NCBI GenBank assembly: GCA_018671175.1 | Contig: JABHIE010000015.1 | Coordinates: forward strand, 1 to 64,000 | Length of the DNA: 64,000 bases | From: Planctomycetota bacterium | GTDB taxonomy: Bacteria; Planctomycetota; UBA1135 | Direction of reading: 5' to 3' | Shown here: positions 1 through 10,332 of the stretch, one piece after another | Numbering within the stretch: the first letter of the stretch is position 1 | How the letters are laid out: every line of letters starts with the position of its first letter | Program-made: the position numbers and the translations under genes | Notes under the pieces: generated by a model | What the model was told of the DNA's origin: nothing | What the model saw: the letters and a program-made list of their open reading frames with translations, nothing else | The model's database searches: none

Positions 1-735
1 CAAATTGAATGTATTCGACCCCAAAACATTGCCAAAAACAACACCGACATTTCCGCGACGCATCGCTTGAATCGAAGTCGCAAGCTCAGGGGAAGAAGTG
101 CCGATTGCAGCGATGAGGTAACCCGCAAAGCCTGCGCTCCAGCCCCATTGGGCCGCGAGATTGAGTGCACCAGACAGAAAGAAGTCTGCGCCAATAGCAA
201 GCAATGCGAAGCCTACGATTGCATTGGTCGCATCTCTCCAGAGAGGGCGGCTTGAGGTGTGCCCATCGGGCGCTTGCATGGGATTGTTTTTCTTCCCACG
301 CAAAATGGAGAGAAGCAAGGCCAAATAAATAAGCGCGAACAAAAAACCTGCACTTGCCGTTGGCTGCTCGCGAAGAAACGCCCAGAAAGAAATGGCCGTC
401 CCTGCGAAAAGTGGGAGCACTGTTTTTTTACTGAAACCACCGCCGATGAGACTCTGCGTGCCGCTTTTGATCAGCAGCATCACGCCAAGCACAATGCCTA
501 CATTAAATGCGTTGGAGCCCATAATCGTGCCGACCGCCAGCTCGGGGTGCAATGGCGCGCTTTGAGCCCCCACGAAAAGCTCAGGCAGTGAGGTGCCGAG
601 CGCAAGCAACAAAAGCCCCGCGACAGCCTCGGACCAACCCAAGCGATAAGCAAGCCCCAACGACCCACGCACCGCATAGTCAGAACCGATTATCAGCAGT
701 GCAATGCCGCCGAGCAGAGGCAGGAAGTCGTTCAA
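1..735 (-). CDS. Calcium/sodium antiporter (K+-dependent Na+/Ca2+ exchanger family), partial, runs off left edge
   Basis: Not in the ORF track. Reverse-strand reading from a TTG at 735 is open to base 1: LNDFLPLLGGIALLIIGSDYAVRGSLGLAYRLGWSEAVAGLLLLALGTSLPELFVGAQ...TIMGSNAFNVGIVLGV...GFAGYLIAAIGTSSPELATSIQAMRRGNVGVVFGNVLGSNTFNL. Two alpha-repeat signatures (GTSLPE/GSNAFN and GTSSPE/GSNTFN). Confidence 0.88.
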   Translation of the reverse strand, partial: MNDFLPLLGGIALLIIGSDYAVRGSLGLAYRLGWSEAVAGLLLLALGTSLPELFVGAQSAPLHPELAVGTIMGSNAFNVGIVLGVMLLIKSGTQSLIGGGFSKKTVLPLFAGTAISFWAFLREQPTASAGFLFALIYLALLLSILRGKKNNPMQAPDGHTSSRPLWRDATNAIVGFALLAIGADFFLSGALNLAAQWGWSAGFAGYLIAAIGTSSPELATSIQAMRRGNVGVVFGNVLGSNTFNL

Positions 736-755
736 GACCGTTAGTATAGGGCGGA

Positions 756-1496
756 ATGAGTACTGCCCCACACCCTCGCTTGCCGCGAATCGGCCTAACC
801 ACCGAGGTCTTGGCGCCACCCCTCTATGAGGGCAAGCGACGCTACCAGCTTTTTACCGACTACGCCGACGCCATCCGCGTTGCAGGCGGCGTGCCCATCT
901 TGATCCCAGGCGATGCGGGCAGCGATGAGTTGGCGTCTCTTTTAGATTGCCTCGACGGGCTTTTACTTACGGGCGGTGACGATGCCGATTTACGACTCTT
1001 GGGCGGAGCCGATCCAGCACCCGAATGCAAATTGATGCCCCCCGAGCAACAGGCCTGCGTTTTTTCCATTTTCCAGCAGGCCACAGCGCGGCGGATGCCC
1101 GTTTTCGGCATTTGCCTCGGGATGCAGATTATGGGTTTGGCCTTCAAGGCGCCTTATGTCCAGCACTTGGAAACGGCTCAAACCCATACATGTGGGCAAA
1201 AGCACAAAGTTGCACCGTCCGCAAACTCCTTGTTGTCAAGCATTTGCGGCGACGATGCTTTTGAAATCATGTCTTACCACCACCAGGCTCTCTCTTCTGC
1301 TGGCGATCAGGGATTGTTGGCGACGGCTGTAGCCGAGACGGATGGCACGCTTGAAGCGGTCGAGCTACCGGATTACCCATTCGGCCTTGGTGTGCAATGG
1401 CACCCCGAAAAAACGCCCGACTCGCCAAGCACTCTTGCGCTTTTCTGCCGATTTGTCGAGGCAGCAGCGACCTTCCACGGCGCTAAGGTTTCTTAA
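756..1496 (+). CDS. Gamma-glutamyl-gamma-aminobutyrate hydrolase family protein (class I glutamine amidotransferase-like)
   Basis: PRIGLTTEV, LTGGDDAD, VFGICLGMQIM nucleophile elbow, GVQWHPE. Confidence 0.85.
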   Translation: MSTAPHPRLPRIGLTTEVLAPPLYEGKRRYQLFTDYADAIRVAGGVPILIPGDAGSDELASLLDCLDGLLLTGGDDADLRLLGGADPAPECKLMPPEQQACVFSIFQQATARRMPVFGICLGMQIMGLAFKAPYVQHLETAQTHTCGQKHKVAPSANSLLSSICGDDAFEIMSYHHQALSSAGDQGLLATAVAETDGTLEAVELPDYPFGLGVQWHPEKTPDSPSTLALFCRFVEAAATFHGAKVS

Positions 1497-1507
1497 CGAG
1501 CAAATTC

Positions 1508-2836
1508 ATGAGCACCTCTGACAATAAACACCGAAGTGAATTGAGGAAAGCCAAAATGGGCTTCCAAAAAAATGACAAGTTTCGCATGATTGCGATGGTT
1601 GTCGGGCTTGCGATTATTTTGGTCGGCTACCAAGCGATTGTCCACTGGGGAGACAACGCCAAACTAGGCGATAGCCCGCGCGCGGATGTCATCGAAGAAG
1701 AAATTGTATTGCCGCCGATTGATTTTGAGATTTTGGCGGAAGTCAAAGATGACTCTTCAGGTGATCGTGTCGTGCTTGAGCCAAAGCCATTTGAACACCT
1801 TTCAAAAATGGCTCAGGCTTTGTTGCCTGCGCATTTAAGCGCACTCGGCGAGCCTGTTTTTCCTTTCGATGACAGCGCCAAATGTGGTGCCCCCTACCGC
1901 CTACGCGGCGAGTTGCTGCATGCCCGTAATGTCACTCGTTCAGCAGGTGGCCCAAGCGAATATTGGTGCCTATTGCGTACTGATTCCGGCGAAGAGTTTT
2001 TCTATGTTTCAATCCGCTTGCCCGATCAACTTTTCGGAAACGAAAACTATGCACGCGCTGACGGTTACTTCTTTAAAAACTACACCCAAAAAATTGACGG
2101 CGAGCGTTTGACTCGACCTCTAATCGTGGGGCGCATGTTGGCGCCCTCAGCTCGCTTGATCGCCCCCACGACGACGATCGACCCTGTCATCATGGCCGAT
2201 GTACGCGATGCTGGTCATGGTGAGTTCCGCGATTTAGACGAACGCGCCATGTGGCACTTACTTAATGTAGCCCAAGCCACAACCGCAGACGGCCGCGCTG
2301 ACGACGCAGGTCTTAGCAATGCTAAATGGCTAGACTACAACGCTTTAAGTGAATTGGCAAAATCACCAGAGCTCTTTCACGGGCAAGCGTTTTCATTTAC
2401 GGGTGTCGTTGTCGATTCATGGAGCGAGACGCAACCCGAAAACAGCCTTCGCATGAATCGCCTGACCAATGCGTACATCCGCAACCCTGAGCTGGGTGAT
2501 CATTTGATTCGCGTCATCGCCCCTGGCGGTTTTGACCTTAAGCCATTTGATCGCAACCCCGAGGCATGGACGGGTTGGTTCATGCAACTCTGGGCCTACG
2601 AAGACACCAAGGGCGCACAGCGGCGCACGCCCGTTTTTGTCATTGCAAAAGTAGATGCTATTGACATCGAAGAGGCTCCTTATGTTGGGCAAATCCAATA
2701 CGGTTTTATGGGTTTATTCGCTGCGATTGCCTTGCTCATGTTCGCGCTCATTCGGCGGGATAAAAAATCTGCGGATGCAGCATCTGTCGCTTGGAAAAAA
2801 CGGCGCAATCACCGGCGAGGTGATATCGAATCATGA
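1508..2836 (+). CDS. Hypothetical membrane protein with N- and C-terminal TM segments
   Basis: Long ORF between two + strand genes; hydrophobic FRMIAMVVGLAIILVGYQAIV near the N-terminus and YGFMGLFAAIALLMFALI near the C-terminus; stop overlaps next ATG. Confidence 0.7.
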   Translation: MSTSDNKHRSELRKAKMGFQKNDKFRMIAMVVGLAIILVGYQAIVHWGDNAKLGDSPRADVIEEEIVLPPIDFEILAEVKDDSSGDRVVLEPKPFEHLSKMAQALLPAHLSALGEPVFPFDDSAKCGAPYRLRGELLHARNVTRSAGGPSEYWCLLRTDSGEEFFYVSIRLPDQLFGNENYARADGYFFKNYTQKIDGERLTRPLIVGRMLAPSARLIAPTTTIDPVIMADVRDAGHGEFRDLDERAMWHLLNVAQATTADGRADDAGLSNAKWLDYNALSELAKSPELFHGQAFSFTGVVVDSWSETQPENSLRMNRLTNAYIRNPELGDHLIRVIAPGGFDLKPFDRNPEAWTGWFMQLWAYEDTKGAQRRTPVFVIAKVDAIDIEEAPYVGQIQYGFMGLFAAIALLMFALIRRDKKSADAASVAWKKRRNHRRGDIES

Positions 2837-3921
2837 GTCGACATAAACTTGGCAGCGGTTTTTTGGCAAGCGCACTCGCGCGTGAGATTCGCCGACTCAA
2901 GCCAAGCTCAGTGTTTGCAGTTGTCGACCCGGGCGCTAAGGCGATAACTGAGAGCGCGCTGCAAAATTTGCCTTGCGTCGTGATGCGCGGCACTCGCGGA
3001 GAACGCCTCAAGACTCCTGAAGCGGCAGCTCAGCTTACGCAAAAAATGGTCCGCAAAGGCCTAGACCGCCAGAGTCTAGTGATTGCCGTTGGCGGAGGGG
3101 CCTCCACCGACCTGACCGGTTTCGCTGCGGCGACCGCTCTACGAGGAGTGCGCTGGGGCGTGGTTTCGACGACCCTGCTTTCAATGGCCGATGCTGGCTT
3201 AGGCGGAAAAACAGCCGTCAATTTGCCCGAAGGCAAAAATTTAATGGGTGCCTTCCACATGCCCGAATTCGTTTTTGCTGATTTGGCTACGCTTGAGACC
3301 TTGCCGAGCACAGAATGGACGAGCGGCCTCGGTGAAATACTTAAAGCCGCCATGCTTTCCGGAACGGCGGCACTTTCGCGGCTCGAGGCGGCTCAGGCCA
3401 GCGATTTCAGTCCAGAGATTCTCGGGCGCATCCAAAGTGGCCCTGGATCAGAAAAAAGCGCGCTTTTGCAGACCTTGCAAATGTCCGTGCGGGTCAAGAA
3501 AAAGATTGTTGAGCTTGACCCTCTTGAGTCGGGGCTTCGCAAAACGCTTAACCTCGGCCACACATTCGGCCACGCTTTAGAAACGGCGGCGGCGCAACAG
3601 GCTGCAAGTAAACGACTTAGCCACGGGAGCGCCGTTGCGCTTGGCTTGCTTTGCGCTTTGCGTTTTGCCGTTGAAGCGGGTCTCGCCGCGCCAACTTATT
3701 ACGAACGCATTTTGGCTTTGACTGAGCACTTGGGTTTGCCGACCCAATTCCAGGGTCGCCTTCCAGCGCCAAATGAATTACGGCGACTTCTAAAGCATGA
3801 TAAAAAGGCTCTCGGCGGCAAGCTCGACCTCATTTTGCCGACCCGGCCTGGGGCGGTTGAAATGATAGAGGGCATCCGCGTGGGGCAAGTCGAGCGCGTT
3901 TTACGGCGCGAATTGGGCTAA
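2833..3921 (+). CDS. aroB: 3-dehydroquinate synthase
   Basis: AVGGGASTDLTGFAAATALRGVRWGVVSTTLLSMADAGLGGKTAVNLPEGKNLMGAFHMP, LNLGHTFGHALE, HDKKALGGKLDLILP. Confidence 0.93.
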   Translation: MSRHKLGSGFLASALAREIRRLKPSSVFAVVDPGAKAITESALQNLPCVVMRGTRGERLKTPEAAAQLTQKMVRKGLDRQSLVIAVGGGASTDLTGFAAATALRGVRWGVVSTTLLSMADAGLGGKTAVNLPEGKNLMGAFHMPEFVFADLATLETLPSTEWTSGLGEILKAAMLSGTAALSRLEAAQASDFSPEILGRIQSGPGSEKSALLQTLQMSVRVKKKIVELDPLESGLRKTLNLGHTFGHALETAAAQQAASKRLSHGSAVALGLLCALRFAVEAGLAAPTYYERILALTEHLGLPTQFQGRLPAPNELRRLLKHDKKALGGKLDLILPTRPGAVEMIEGIRVGQVERVLRRELG

Positions 3922-3992
3922 ATCTGCAAAAGGTCGAGGTGGCTGTTTTCCACGGCCCAAGTCGCGGTTAGAATGGCAAAAATTCCCCCACC

Positions 3993-6900
3993 ATGCCGCG
4001 CCGCACAGACCTCAAGTCCATCCTCATCATCGGTTCCGGCCCCATCATCATTGGGCAGGCCTGTGAGTTCGATTATTCCGGCACGCAAGCGATTAAGGCT
4101 TTGCGAGAAGAGGGCTACCGTCTGATTCTGGTTAATTCCAATCCGGCGACCATCATGACCGACCCTGAGTTGGCCGATGCGACTTATGTCGAGCCGATTA
4201 CGCCCGAATTCGTGGCGCGAGTGATTGAAAAAGAACGGCCTGATGCGATTTTGCCAACGCTTGGTGGCCAAACTGCGCTCAACACCGCGCTCAGTCTTCA
4301 CGAGATGGGCGTGCTCAAAAAATACGGCGTCGAAATGATTGGCGCCGACCGCGATGTAATCCATAAAGCCGAAGATCGCGATGAATTCCGCACGGCCATG
4401 GACGCCATCGGGCTTAACAGCGCGACATCCGAAATCGCGCACAACATGGATGAGGCTCACGCGGCTTGCGCGATTATTGGGCTGCCCTGTGTTATTCGCC
4501 CGGCGTTCACGATGGGCGGCTCAGGCGGCGGCATCGCCTACAACCAAGAAGAATTCGAAACCATCTGCACCCGCGGTTTGCGTCTTTCCCCAAACAGCGA
4601 GCTTCTAATCGAAAGATCACTCGTCGGCTGGAAAGAGTATGAAATGGAAGTCATGCGCGACGCAAAAGACAATTGTGTCATTGTTTGCTCCATCGAAAAC
4701 CTCGACCCGATGGGCGTGCACACTGGCGATTCGATTACCGTTGCGCCCGCCCAAACGCTGACTGATCGCGAGTATCAAAAGATGCGCGATGCGTCTTTTG
4801 CCATCATGCGCGAAATTGGTGTAGCGACAGGTGGCTCCAATGTTCAATTTGCGGTCAACCCTGCCAATGGCGATTTGATTGTGATCGAAATGAACCCACG
4901 CGTTTCGCGATCGTCGGCTTTGGCTTCAAAGGCGACTGGGTTCCCAATTGCCAAGTTTGCCGCCAAGCTTGCCGTTGGATACACGCTCGATGAGATTCAA
5001 AACGACATCACCAAAGCGACGCCCGCCTGTTTCGAGCCAAGCATTGATTATGTCGTCGTCAAAATGCCGCGCTTTGCTTTTGAAAAATTCCCTCAAAGCG
5101 ATTCAACACTTGGCACCCAAATGAAGTCGGTCGGCGAGACCATGGCCATCGGTCGCACCTTCGAGGAAGCCTTCCAAAAAGCTCTGCGTGGTCTTGAAGT
5201 TGGGCGGAATGGTTTTAGTGGTAAAAAGCGCGAATTCGCTGCTGAAGAGTTGCCTCAAAAAATGATGCGGCCTGCTCCAGGGCGCCTATTTGCCATTTAC
5301 GATGCGTTTGTGCAAGATTACAGTGTTGACGAGGTGCATCGACTTACTGGGATTGACCCTTGGTTTTTGACTTACCTCAAGCGGCTCGCTGTTGGCGACG
5401 CGGGTCTTGAAAACATTCAGCTTGATTCTCTCGACGCTGACAAAATGCGGCGACTCAAGGCGCGTGGCTACAGCGACAACCGCATGGCTGAGGCGATGCA
5501 GATTCATGAAAACGATGTCCGCGCAAAGCGTAAAGAATTGGGTGTTGAGCCGGGCTTTCGCCTTGTTGATACCTGCGCTGCTGAGTTTGCTGCCGCCACG
5601 CCTTATTTGTATTCGACATACGATTGTTCCAGCGACGAGGTCGCCGTCGGCAGCAACAAAAAAATCATCATCCTTGGCGGCGGTCCTAATCGCATCGGCC
5701 AGGGCATTGAGTTTGATTATTGCTGCGTGCACGCGAGCATGGCTTTGCGCGACATGGGAGTTGAAGCCATCATGGTTAATTCAAACCCCGAAACCGTTTC
5801 GACTGACTTTGATATTTCTGACCGGCTTTATTTTGAGCCGCTCACCCATGAAGATGTCCTTGCCATCTGTGAGCGCGAAAAACCTGATGGCATCATCGTG
5901 CAGTTTGGTGGCCAAACACCACTCAATCTCGCAAGCGGTTTAGAGCAAGCCGGCATGCCGATTCTCGGCACTCCCGTCGAAGCCATTGACCGCGCCGAAG
6001 ACCGCGAGCATTTTGCCAATATGTTGCGCAAATTGAATCTGCGCCAGCCCACAAACGGCATTGCCAGAAGCCCTGAAGATGCCGTCAAAATTGCCGACCG
6101 TATTGGCTACCCCGTTTTGATGCGCCCAAGTTATGTCCTGGGCGGTCGTGCCATGGAAATCGTTTACGACGCGCGCGATTTGAGCCGCTACATGAAAGAA
6201 GCGGTCATGGCCTCTCAAGAACGCCCAGTTTTGATTGACCGTTTTCTTGAAGACGCCGTCGAAGTTGATGTAGATTGCGTTTGCGACGGCAAAGATGTCG
6301 TGATTGCCGCAGTCATGGAGCACATTGAAGAGGCCGGGATTCATTCTGGCGACTCGACTTGCGTCATTCCGCCAATTACGCTCTCCGATACGATTGTTGA
6401 CGAGATTAAAGAATCGACCCGTGCAATGGCTCTTGAGTTGGGCGTGATTGGCTTAATGAATGTTCAGTTTGCTGTTCGCGGCGAAACGGTTTACATCCTA
6501 GAGGTCAACCCACGCGCCTCACGCACCGTGCCTTATGTGGCTAAAGCGACTGGCGTGGCTTGGGCGCGCATCGCCACGATGGTCATGGCCGGCAAATCGC
6601 TGGCCGAGTTGGGCGCCGTTGAGATTGAAATCAACGATCACATTGCGGTTAAGGCGCCGGCCTTCCCTTTTGCTAAATTCCCTGGAGCTCGCGCTGACCT
6701 CGGCCCCGAAATGCGTTCAACGGGCGAGGTTATGGGGATTGACCCATCATTCGGGATGGCCTTCGCCAAGGCGAGCGATGCCGCAGGGCGCACTTTGCCC
6801 ACCGAGGGTAAAGTTTTCCTTTCGGTTAAAGATGCCGACAAACGGCAGCTTCCGATGGTGGCGCGCCAGCTTGTTGGCCTTGGTTTTGACCTCATCGCAA

Positions 6901-7220
6901 CTGGCGGCACATGGAAAGTGCTCAAGCGGCACGGCGTCCCTGTTGAGCGAGTTAACAAAGTACACGAAGGGCGACCCAATGTGGTCGACTTGATTAAAAG
7001 CCAAGAAGTGAGTTTGATTATTAATACTCCTCTCGGCAAAGTCACGCGCCACGACGACGGCATGATTCGCTCTGATGCGTATCAGGTTGGTATCCCGTGT
7101 TTGACGACAATGTCCGCCGCGATGGCCGCAGTTGAAGGGATTCAAGCCCTCAAACTCGGCGCGGGTGGCGTGAAGAGTTTGCAGGATTATTTTTTGGTTG
7201 AGGCTCTCTCAACCAAATGA
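3993..7220 (+). CDS. carB: Carbamoyl-phosphate synthase large subunit
   Basis: [33 protein letters not shown]; duplicated ATP-grasp halves; C-terminal MGS domain. Stops with TGA (ATGA overlap with next gene). Confidence 0.98.
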   Translation: MPRRTDLKSILIIGSGPIIIGQACEFDYSGTQAIKALREEGYRLILVNSNPATIMTDPELADATYVEPITPEFVARVIEKERPDAILPTLGGQTALNTALSLHEMGVLKKYGVEMIGADRDVIHKAEDRDEFRTAMDAIGLNSATSEIAHNMDEAHAACAIIGLPCVIRPAFTMGGSGGGIAYNQEEFETICTRGLRLSPNSELLIERSLVGWKEYEMEVMRDAKDNCVIVCSIENLDPMGVHTGDSITVAPAQTLTDREYQKMRDASFAIMREIGVATGGSNVQFAVNPANGDLIVIEMNPRVSRSSALASKATGFPIAKFAAKLAVGYTLDEIQNDITKATPACFEPSIDYVVVKMPRFAFEKFPQSDSTLGTQMKSVGETMAIGRTFEEAFQKALRGLEVGRNGFSGKKREFAAEELPQKMMRPAPGRLFAIYDAFVQDYSVDEVHRLTGIDPWFLTYLKRLAVGDAGLENIQLDSLDADKMRRLKARGYSDNRMAEAMQIHENDVRAKRKELGVEPGFRLVDTCAAEFAAATPYLYSTYDCSSDEVAVGSNKKIIILGGGPNRIGQGIEFDYCCVHASMALRDMGVEAIMVNSNPETVSTDFDISDRLYFEPLTHEDVLAICEREKPDGIIVQFGGQTPLNLASGLEQAGMPILGTPVEAIDRAEDREHFANMLRKLNLRQPTNGIARSPEDAVKIADRIGYPVLMRPSYVLGGRAMEIVYDARDLSRYMKEAVMASQERPVLIDRFLEDAVEVDVDCVCDGKDVVIAAVMEHIEEAGIHSGDSTCVIPPITLSDTIVDEIKESTRAMALELGVIGLMNVQFAVRGETVYILEVNPRASRTVPYVAKATGVAWARIATMVMAGKSLAELGAVEIEINDHIAVKAPAFPFAKFPGARADLGPEMRSTGEVMGIDPSFGMAFAKASDAAGRTLPTEGKVFLSVKDADKRQLPMVARQLVGLGFDLIATGGTWKVLKRHGVPVERVNKVHEGRPNVVDLIKSQEVSLIINTPLGKVTRHDDGMIRSDAYQVGIPCLTTMSAAMAAVEGIQALKLGAGGVKSLQDYFLVEALSTK

Positions 7221-8233
7221 AGCCTGCCTTTGCGCTAGATTGCCGACTAGAGCTCGGCAAGCCCTCTTCCTACACGCGCGTCCTTGACCTCCTTCGCGCG
7301 GGCGCTCGAGCTGCAAATATCCCATTTTGCGAATGGACAAACGGGCCCTGCGATGCGCCTATTTTGTGGTCGCCTTCACCGAGCATGCCGGCGGGTCTAG
7401 ATGGCATCAAGCTCGTCCCGACTTTGCATGACATTACGCCCCTGCTCCCTGATGATCGCAACGCTCTGCAACGGTGGCGCAATGCGAGGCGGTTCAAGAA
7501 GACGGTCAAGCAAATTTCAACCGTGGCCTCTCTCATTATCACAGGGTCTCAGTTTGCGCAGAATAGTATTGAAACTGAATTCCCCTCGCTAGTGGGCAAA
7601 CTGCATGTCGTCCCACATTTTCCAGATCAAAAGTTTTCACCAATCCCACACAACGGGCAAAACGATGCGGAAGCCATCCGTTCTCTTAATTTACCTATCA
7701 ATGGCGTTTTGTTTCTAGCTGCACTCAGGCGTCACAAAAACTGGGAGACACTCTTGCGCGCGTGGGCGATGATTCCGACGGCGCTTCAAGAGAAACACCC
7801 GCTCATTTTGGCCGGTGATGCGCGCAGGGCAAAGGGGCTTCCGCAAAAGATTGCGCGCGAATTGGGTGTCTTGAATAATCTCTATTTGCCCGGACGGATT
7901 CCAGATGAATCATTGCCCGCACTTTATCGGTCAGCTTCTATTTTTGTTTTCCCCTCTCTTGCTGAAGGGTTTGGCTTACCCCCCCTTGAAGCGATGGCTT
8001 GCGGTACCGCAGTGATTTCTTCCAACAGCACCAGCCTTCCTGAAGTTCTCGGCGACGCCGCCCTTTTCGCAGAGCCTCACGACACTTCGCTCTTTGCACA
8101 CCACATCGCCGAGCTATTATCTCAGCCTTCAATGCGTCAAGAGCAAGCTACTCTTGGCCTAAAACAAGCATCCTGCTGGTCTGCACAACGCACAGGGGAA
8201 GCGATGATTGCCGTCCTCCAGAAGCTGTCATGA
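7217..8233 (+). CDS. Glycosyltransferase family 4 (group 1)
   Basis: [61 protein letters not shown]. Confidence 0.9.
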   Translation: MKPAFALDCRLELGKPSSYTRVLDLLRAGARAANIPFCEWTNGPCDAPILWSPSPSMPAGLDGIKLVPTLHDITPLLPDDRNALQRWRNARRFKKTVKQISTVASLIITGSQFAQNSIETEFPSLVGKLHVVPHFPDQKFSPIPHNGQNDAEAIRSLNLPINGVLFLAALRRHKNWETLLRAWAMIPTALQEKHPLILAGDARRAKGLPQKIARELGVLNNLYLPGRIPDESLPALYRSASIFVFPSLAEGFGLPPLEAMACGTAVISSNSTSLPEVLGDAALFAEPHDTSLFAHHIAELLSQPSMRQEQATLGLKQASCWSAQRTGEAMIAVLQKLS

Positions 8234-9450
8234 ATTCCAAACTAATCCTCACATGCACAGCCCTCTTAGGGGTTGCGCTCGGCTCGCTTGCCTTTTCAAA
8301 GGCGGGTATTGCGATTGCAGGTGGTCTTGCCATACTGCTTTCTCTGCAGCTTTTGCGCAAACAGCCGAAGCTCTTTTCGCTTTCTTTCCAGACTCCATTT
8401 CTCGCTTTTCTTTTTTCTATCGCACTGGCGACTTTGTTAACCCCAGCAAGCGCAGAGCCTTGGGCCAAGATTGATGGGCTTTGGCCTCTTTCCTTTCTTT
8501 TTTGCGCCGGTGCGATAGGCAAAATCACACCTAAGCCAATGCTGTTTTTCGCCACCTTCCTTGGCCTTGCTGGGGCAGGCGGCCTATATTCCGTTGGCAT
8601 GGCAATAGACTGGCTGCCACCCCACAAGATCTATTCAGGGCGGCATATTGGTCCGACTCATATTTTTGCGTTCTCGGTCGTCATGACTACAGCACTACCC
8701 GTTGCGCTAGATTTTGCTTTCCGCGCGCAAAAGAAAATGCGGTTTCTTTGGGTGCTTGTCGCACTGCTTTCACTCTTTGCGCTTGTTTCGACTGGAGAAA
8801 GGGCAAACACGGGTGTTGGCTGCTTGATTGCAGCATTTGTCCCGGCTCTTCATTTCAAAAGCGGGCGGGCCAAGTTGATTGGGGTCGGCATCCTACTCTT
8901 AGCCATCCCCGCCATTCTTCACTTTGGTGGCGACAAACTTGCTGGTCTTCTTTCCTTCGATTTTGCAAACCTGAATTCAAGTGACACTATGCGCGCTGCC
9001 CACTGGAGCGTCGCCTGGGATTCCTGGAAAACGGCTCCGCTCTTTGGCCACGGGCTTGGCACTTATAGCGATCTAGCCGTTCAACACCCTGTGCATGGAG
9101 ATTTCTTGAGAACCCCAGTGCGCCACGGTCAATTTGCAGCCCATAGCTACCCCTTACACACCTTGGCCACCCAAGGCCTTTTTGGCTTGGCTTGCGTTTG
9201 CTGGTGTGCGGCTGCCATTTTGATGTCTTTCGTGCGCGCATTCAAAGCACGCCCACAAGCTGCGACTTATGGCATTTTCGCATGCCTCATTTTTGCAGGC
9301 ACAAGTCTGACCGACACACCAATGTATCAGTCGGTGCGCCTCGCGGCATTCACTCTACTTGCTGGCTTTTCCTACGGACTGATTGTCGCCGACCAAAATA
9401 AAATGCTCGGAAGCAAACAAATGACGCCCCCGAAAGAAGGTGTTCTCTAG
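8230..9450 (+). CDS. O-antigen ligase / Wzy-like polytopic membrane protein
   Basis: Multiple TM segments, WDSWKTAPLFGHGLGTYSDLAVQ...AHSYPLHTLATQGLFGLACV typical of O-antigen ligase family. Confidence 0.75.
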   Translation: MNSKLILTCTALLGVALGSLAFSKAGIAIAGGLAILLSLQLLRKQPKLFSLSFQTPFLAFLFSIALATLLTPASAEPWAKIDGLWPLSFLFCAGAIGKITPKPMLFFATFLGLAGAGGLYSVGMAIDWLPPHKIYSGRHIGPTHIFAFSVVMTTALPVALDFAFRAQKKMRFLWVLVALLSLFALVSTGERANTGVGCLIAAFVPALHFKSGRAKLIGVGILLLAIPAILHFGGDKLAGLLSFDFANLNSSDTMRAAHWSVAWDSWKTAPLFGHGLGTYSDLAVQHPVHGDFLRTPVRHGQFAAHSYPLHTLATQGLFGLACVCWCAAAILMSFVRAFKARPQAATYGIFACLIFAGTSLTDTPMYQSVRLAAFTLLAGFSYGLIVADQNKMLGSKQMTPPKEGVL

Positions 9451-10332
9451 CCAAGAGATAAGCCGGTATTTAAGCCGGTCGTGCCGCTGCATAGCGGGTT
9501 TATGCCCAACTGGCGCGCGCTCATAAAGCTCATCCGCCCAATCCATGGCTGCGATTCGTTGAGTCATCACGGATGGGTGCGTGCCTAAAAACAATGGGAT
9601 GCGACCCATCGCCCCATAGTCAAAACGATTTGTGACCTGGCGGACCCCTTGAGTTCTGCCATCACCTTCTTGGTGCCAATCATGAAAATGCGTCTGCTTG
9701 CGCTCCATAAAATCAGGTGGGCGCACCCAGCCATAATGGAATATTTTGGCATAGGAATAAACACAATTCAGTTTTTGCGTGCCAGCTTTTTGCCGATAAC
9801 TGAGGCCATCAAAATCAGGCACACGCCGAAAACTCTGCGCATCATTCCGAGAATGTATTTCAGGGTCATTCTTCAACATCCGAATCTCGCGCTTGTACCA
9901 AGCGTGAGATTTTTGCACATGACCGTAATCCCCCCAAAAGTGGAGGTAATCAAAAATCATTCCGTCGACCTCAGGATGGTCAAGCCACTTTTCGCATTGC
10001 GCACGCAGGCCCGGCAAATCGTCTTCGTGTAAAACCTCGTCACCCTGCAAATAGAGCAGCCAATCGCCTTTGCAGTGTGATTTAGCGATATCGGTTTGGT
10101 GAGCGTATTCCGTGCCGTTGGGGAAGGCGTCTAAATCCCAGACGGTGTCAATGAAACGGATTTTGTCAGAGCCCAGGCTTTCGATTTGCTCTCGAGTGTC
10201 ATCGTCTGGATCGGAATCGCCCATCGCGATAACAAATTCGTCGACAAGCGGGAGCGCCGAGCGAATGGATTCAAGAATCGGGTAATAAAGCTTGCTGCCA
10301 TTCCGCAAAAATGAAAATGCACTAATCATCAT
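9355..10332 (-). CDS. Glycosyltransferase family 2-like protein
   Basis: MISAFSFLRNGSKLYYPILESIRSALPLVDEFVIAMGDSDPDDDTREQIES...GDWLLYLQGDEVLHEDD. Confidence 0.8.
   Translation of the reverse strand: MMISAFSFLRNGSKLYYPILESIRSALPLVDEFVIAMGDSDPDDDTREQIESLGSDKIRFIDTVWDLDAFPNGTEYAHQTDIAKSHCKGDWLLYLQGDEVLHEDDLPGLRAQCEKWLDHPEVDGMIFDYLHFWGDYGHVQKSHAWYKREIRMLKNDPEIHSRNDAQSFRRVPDFDGLSYRQKAGTQKLNCVYSYAKIFHYGWVRPPDFMERKQTHFHDWHQEGDGRTQGVRQVTNRFDYGAMGRIPLFLGTHPSVMTQRIAAMDWADELYERAPVGHKPAMQRHDRLKYRLISWLENTFFRGRHLFASEHFILVGDNQSVGKASK

Noticed and set aside
67-749. Forward short ORFs 67..255, 259..591, 552..749
   Set aside because: Antisense to a clear Na+/Ca2+ exchanger frame; no coding signature.
3918-7145. 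Antisense ORFs across carB (3918..4460, 5286..5732, 5940..6344, 6747..7145)
   Set aside because: Mirror frames of a strongly conserved gene; no recognisable domains.
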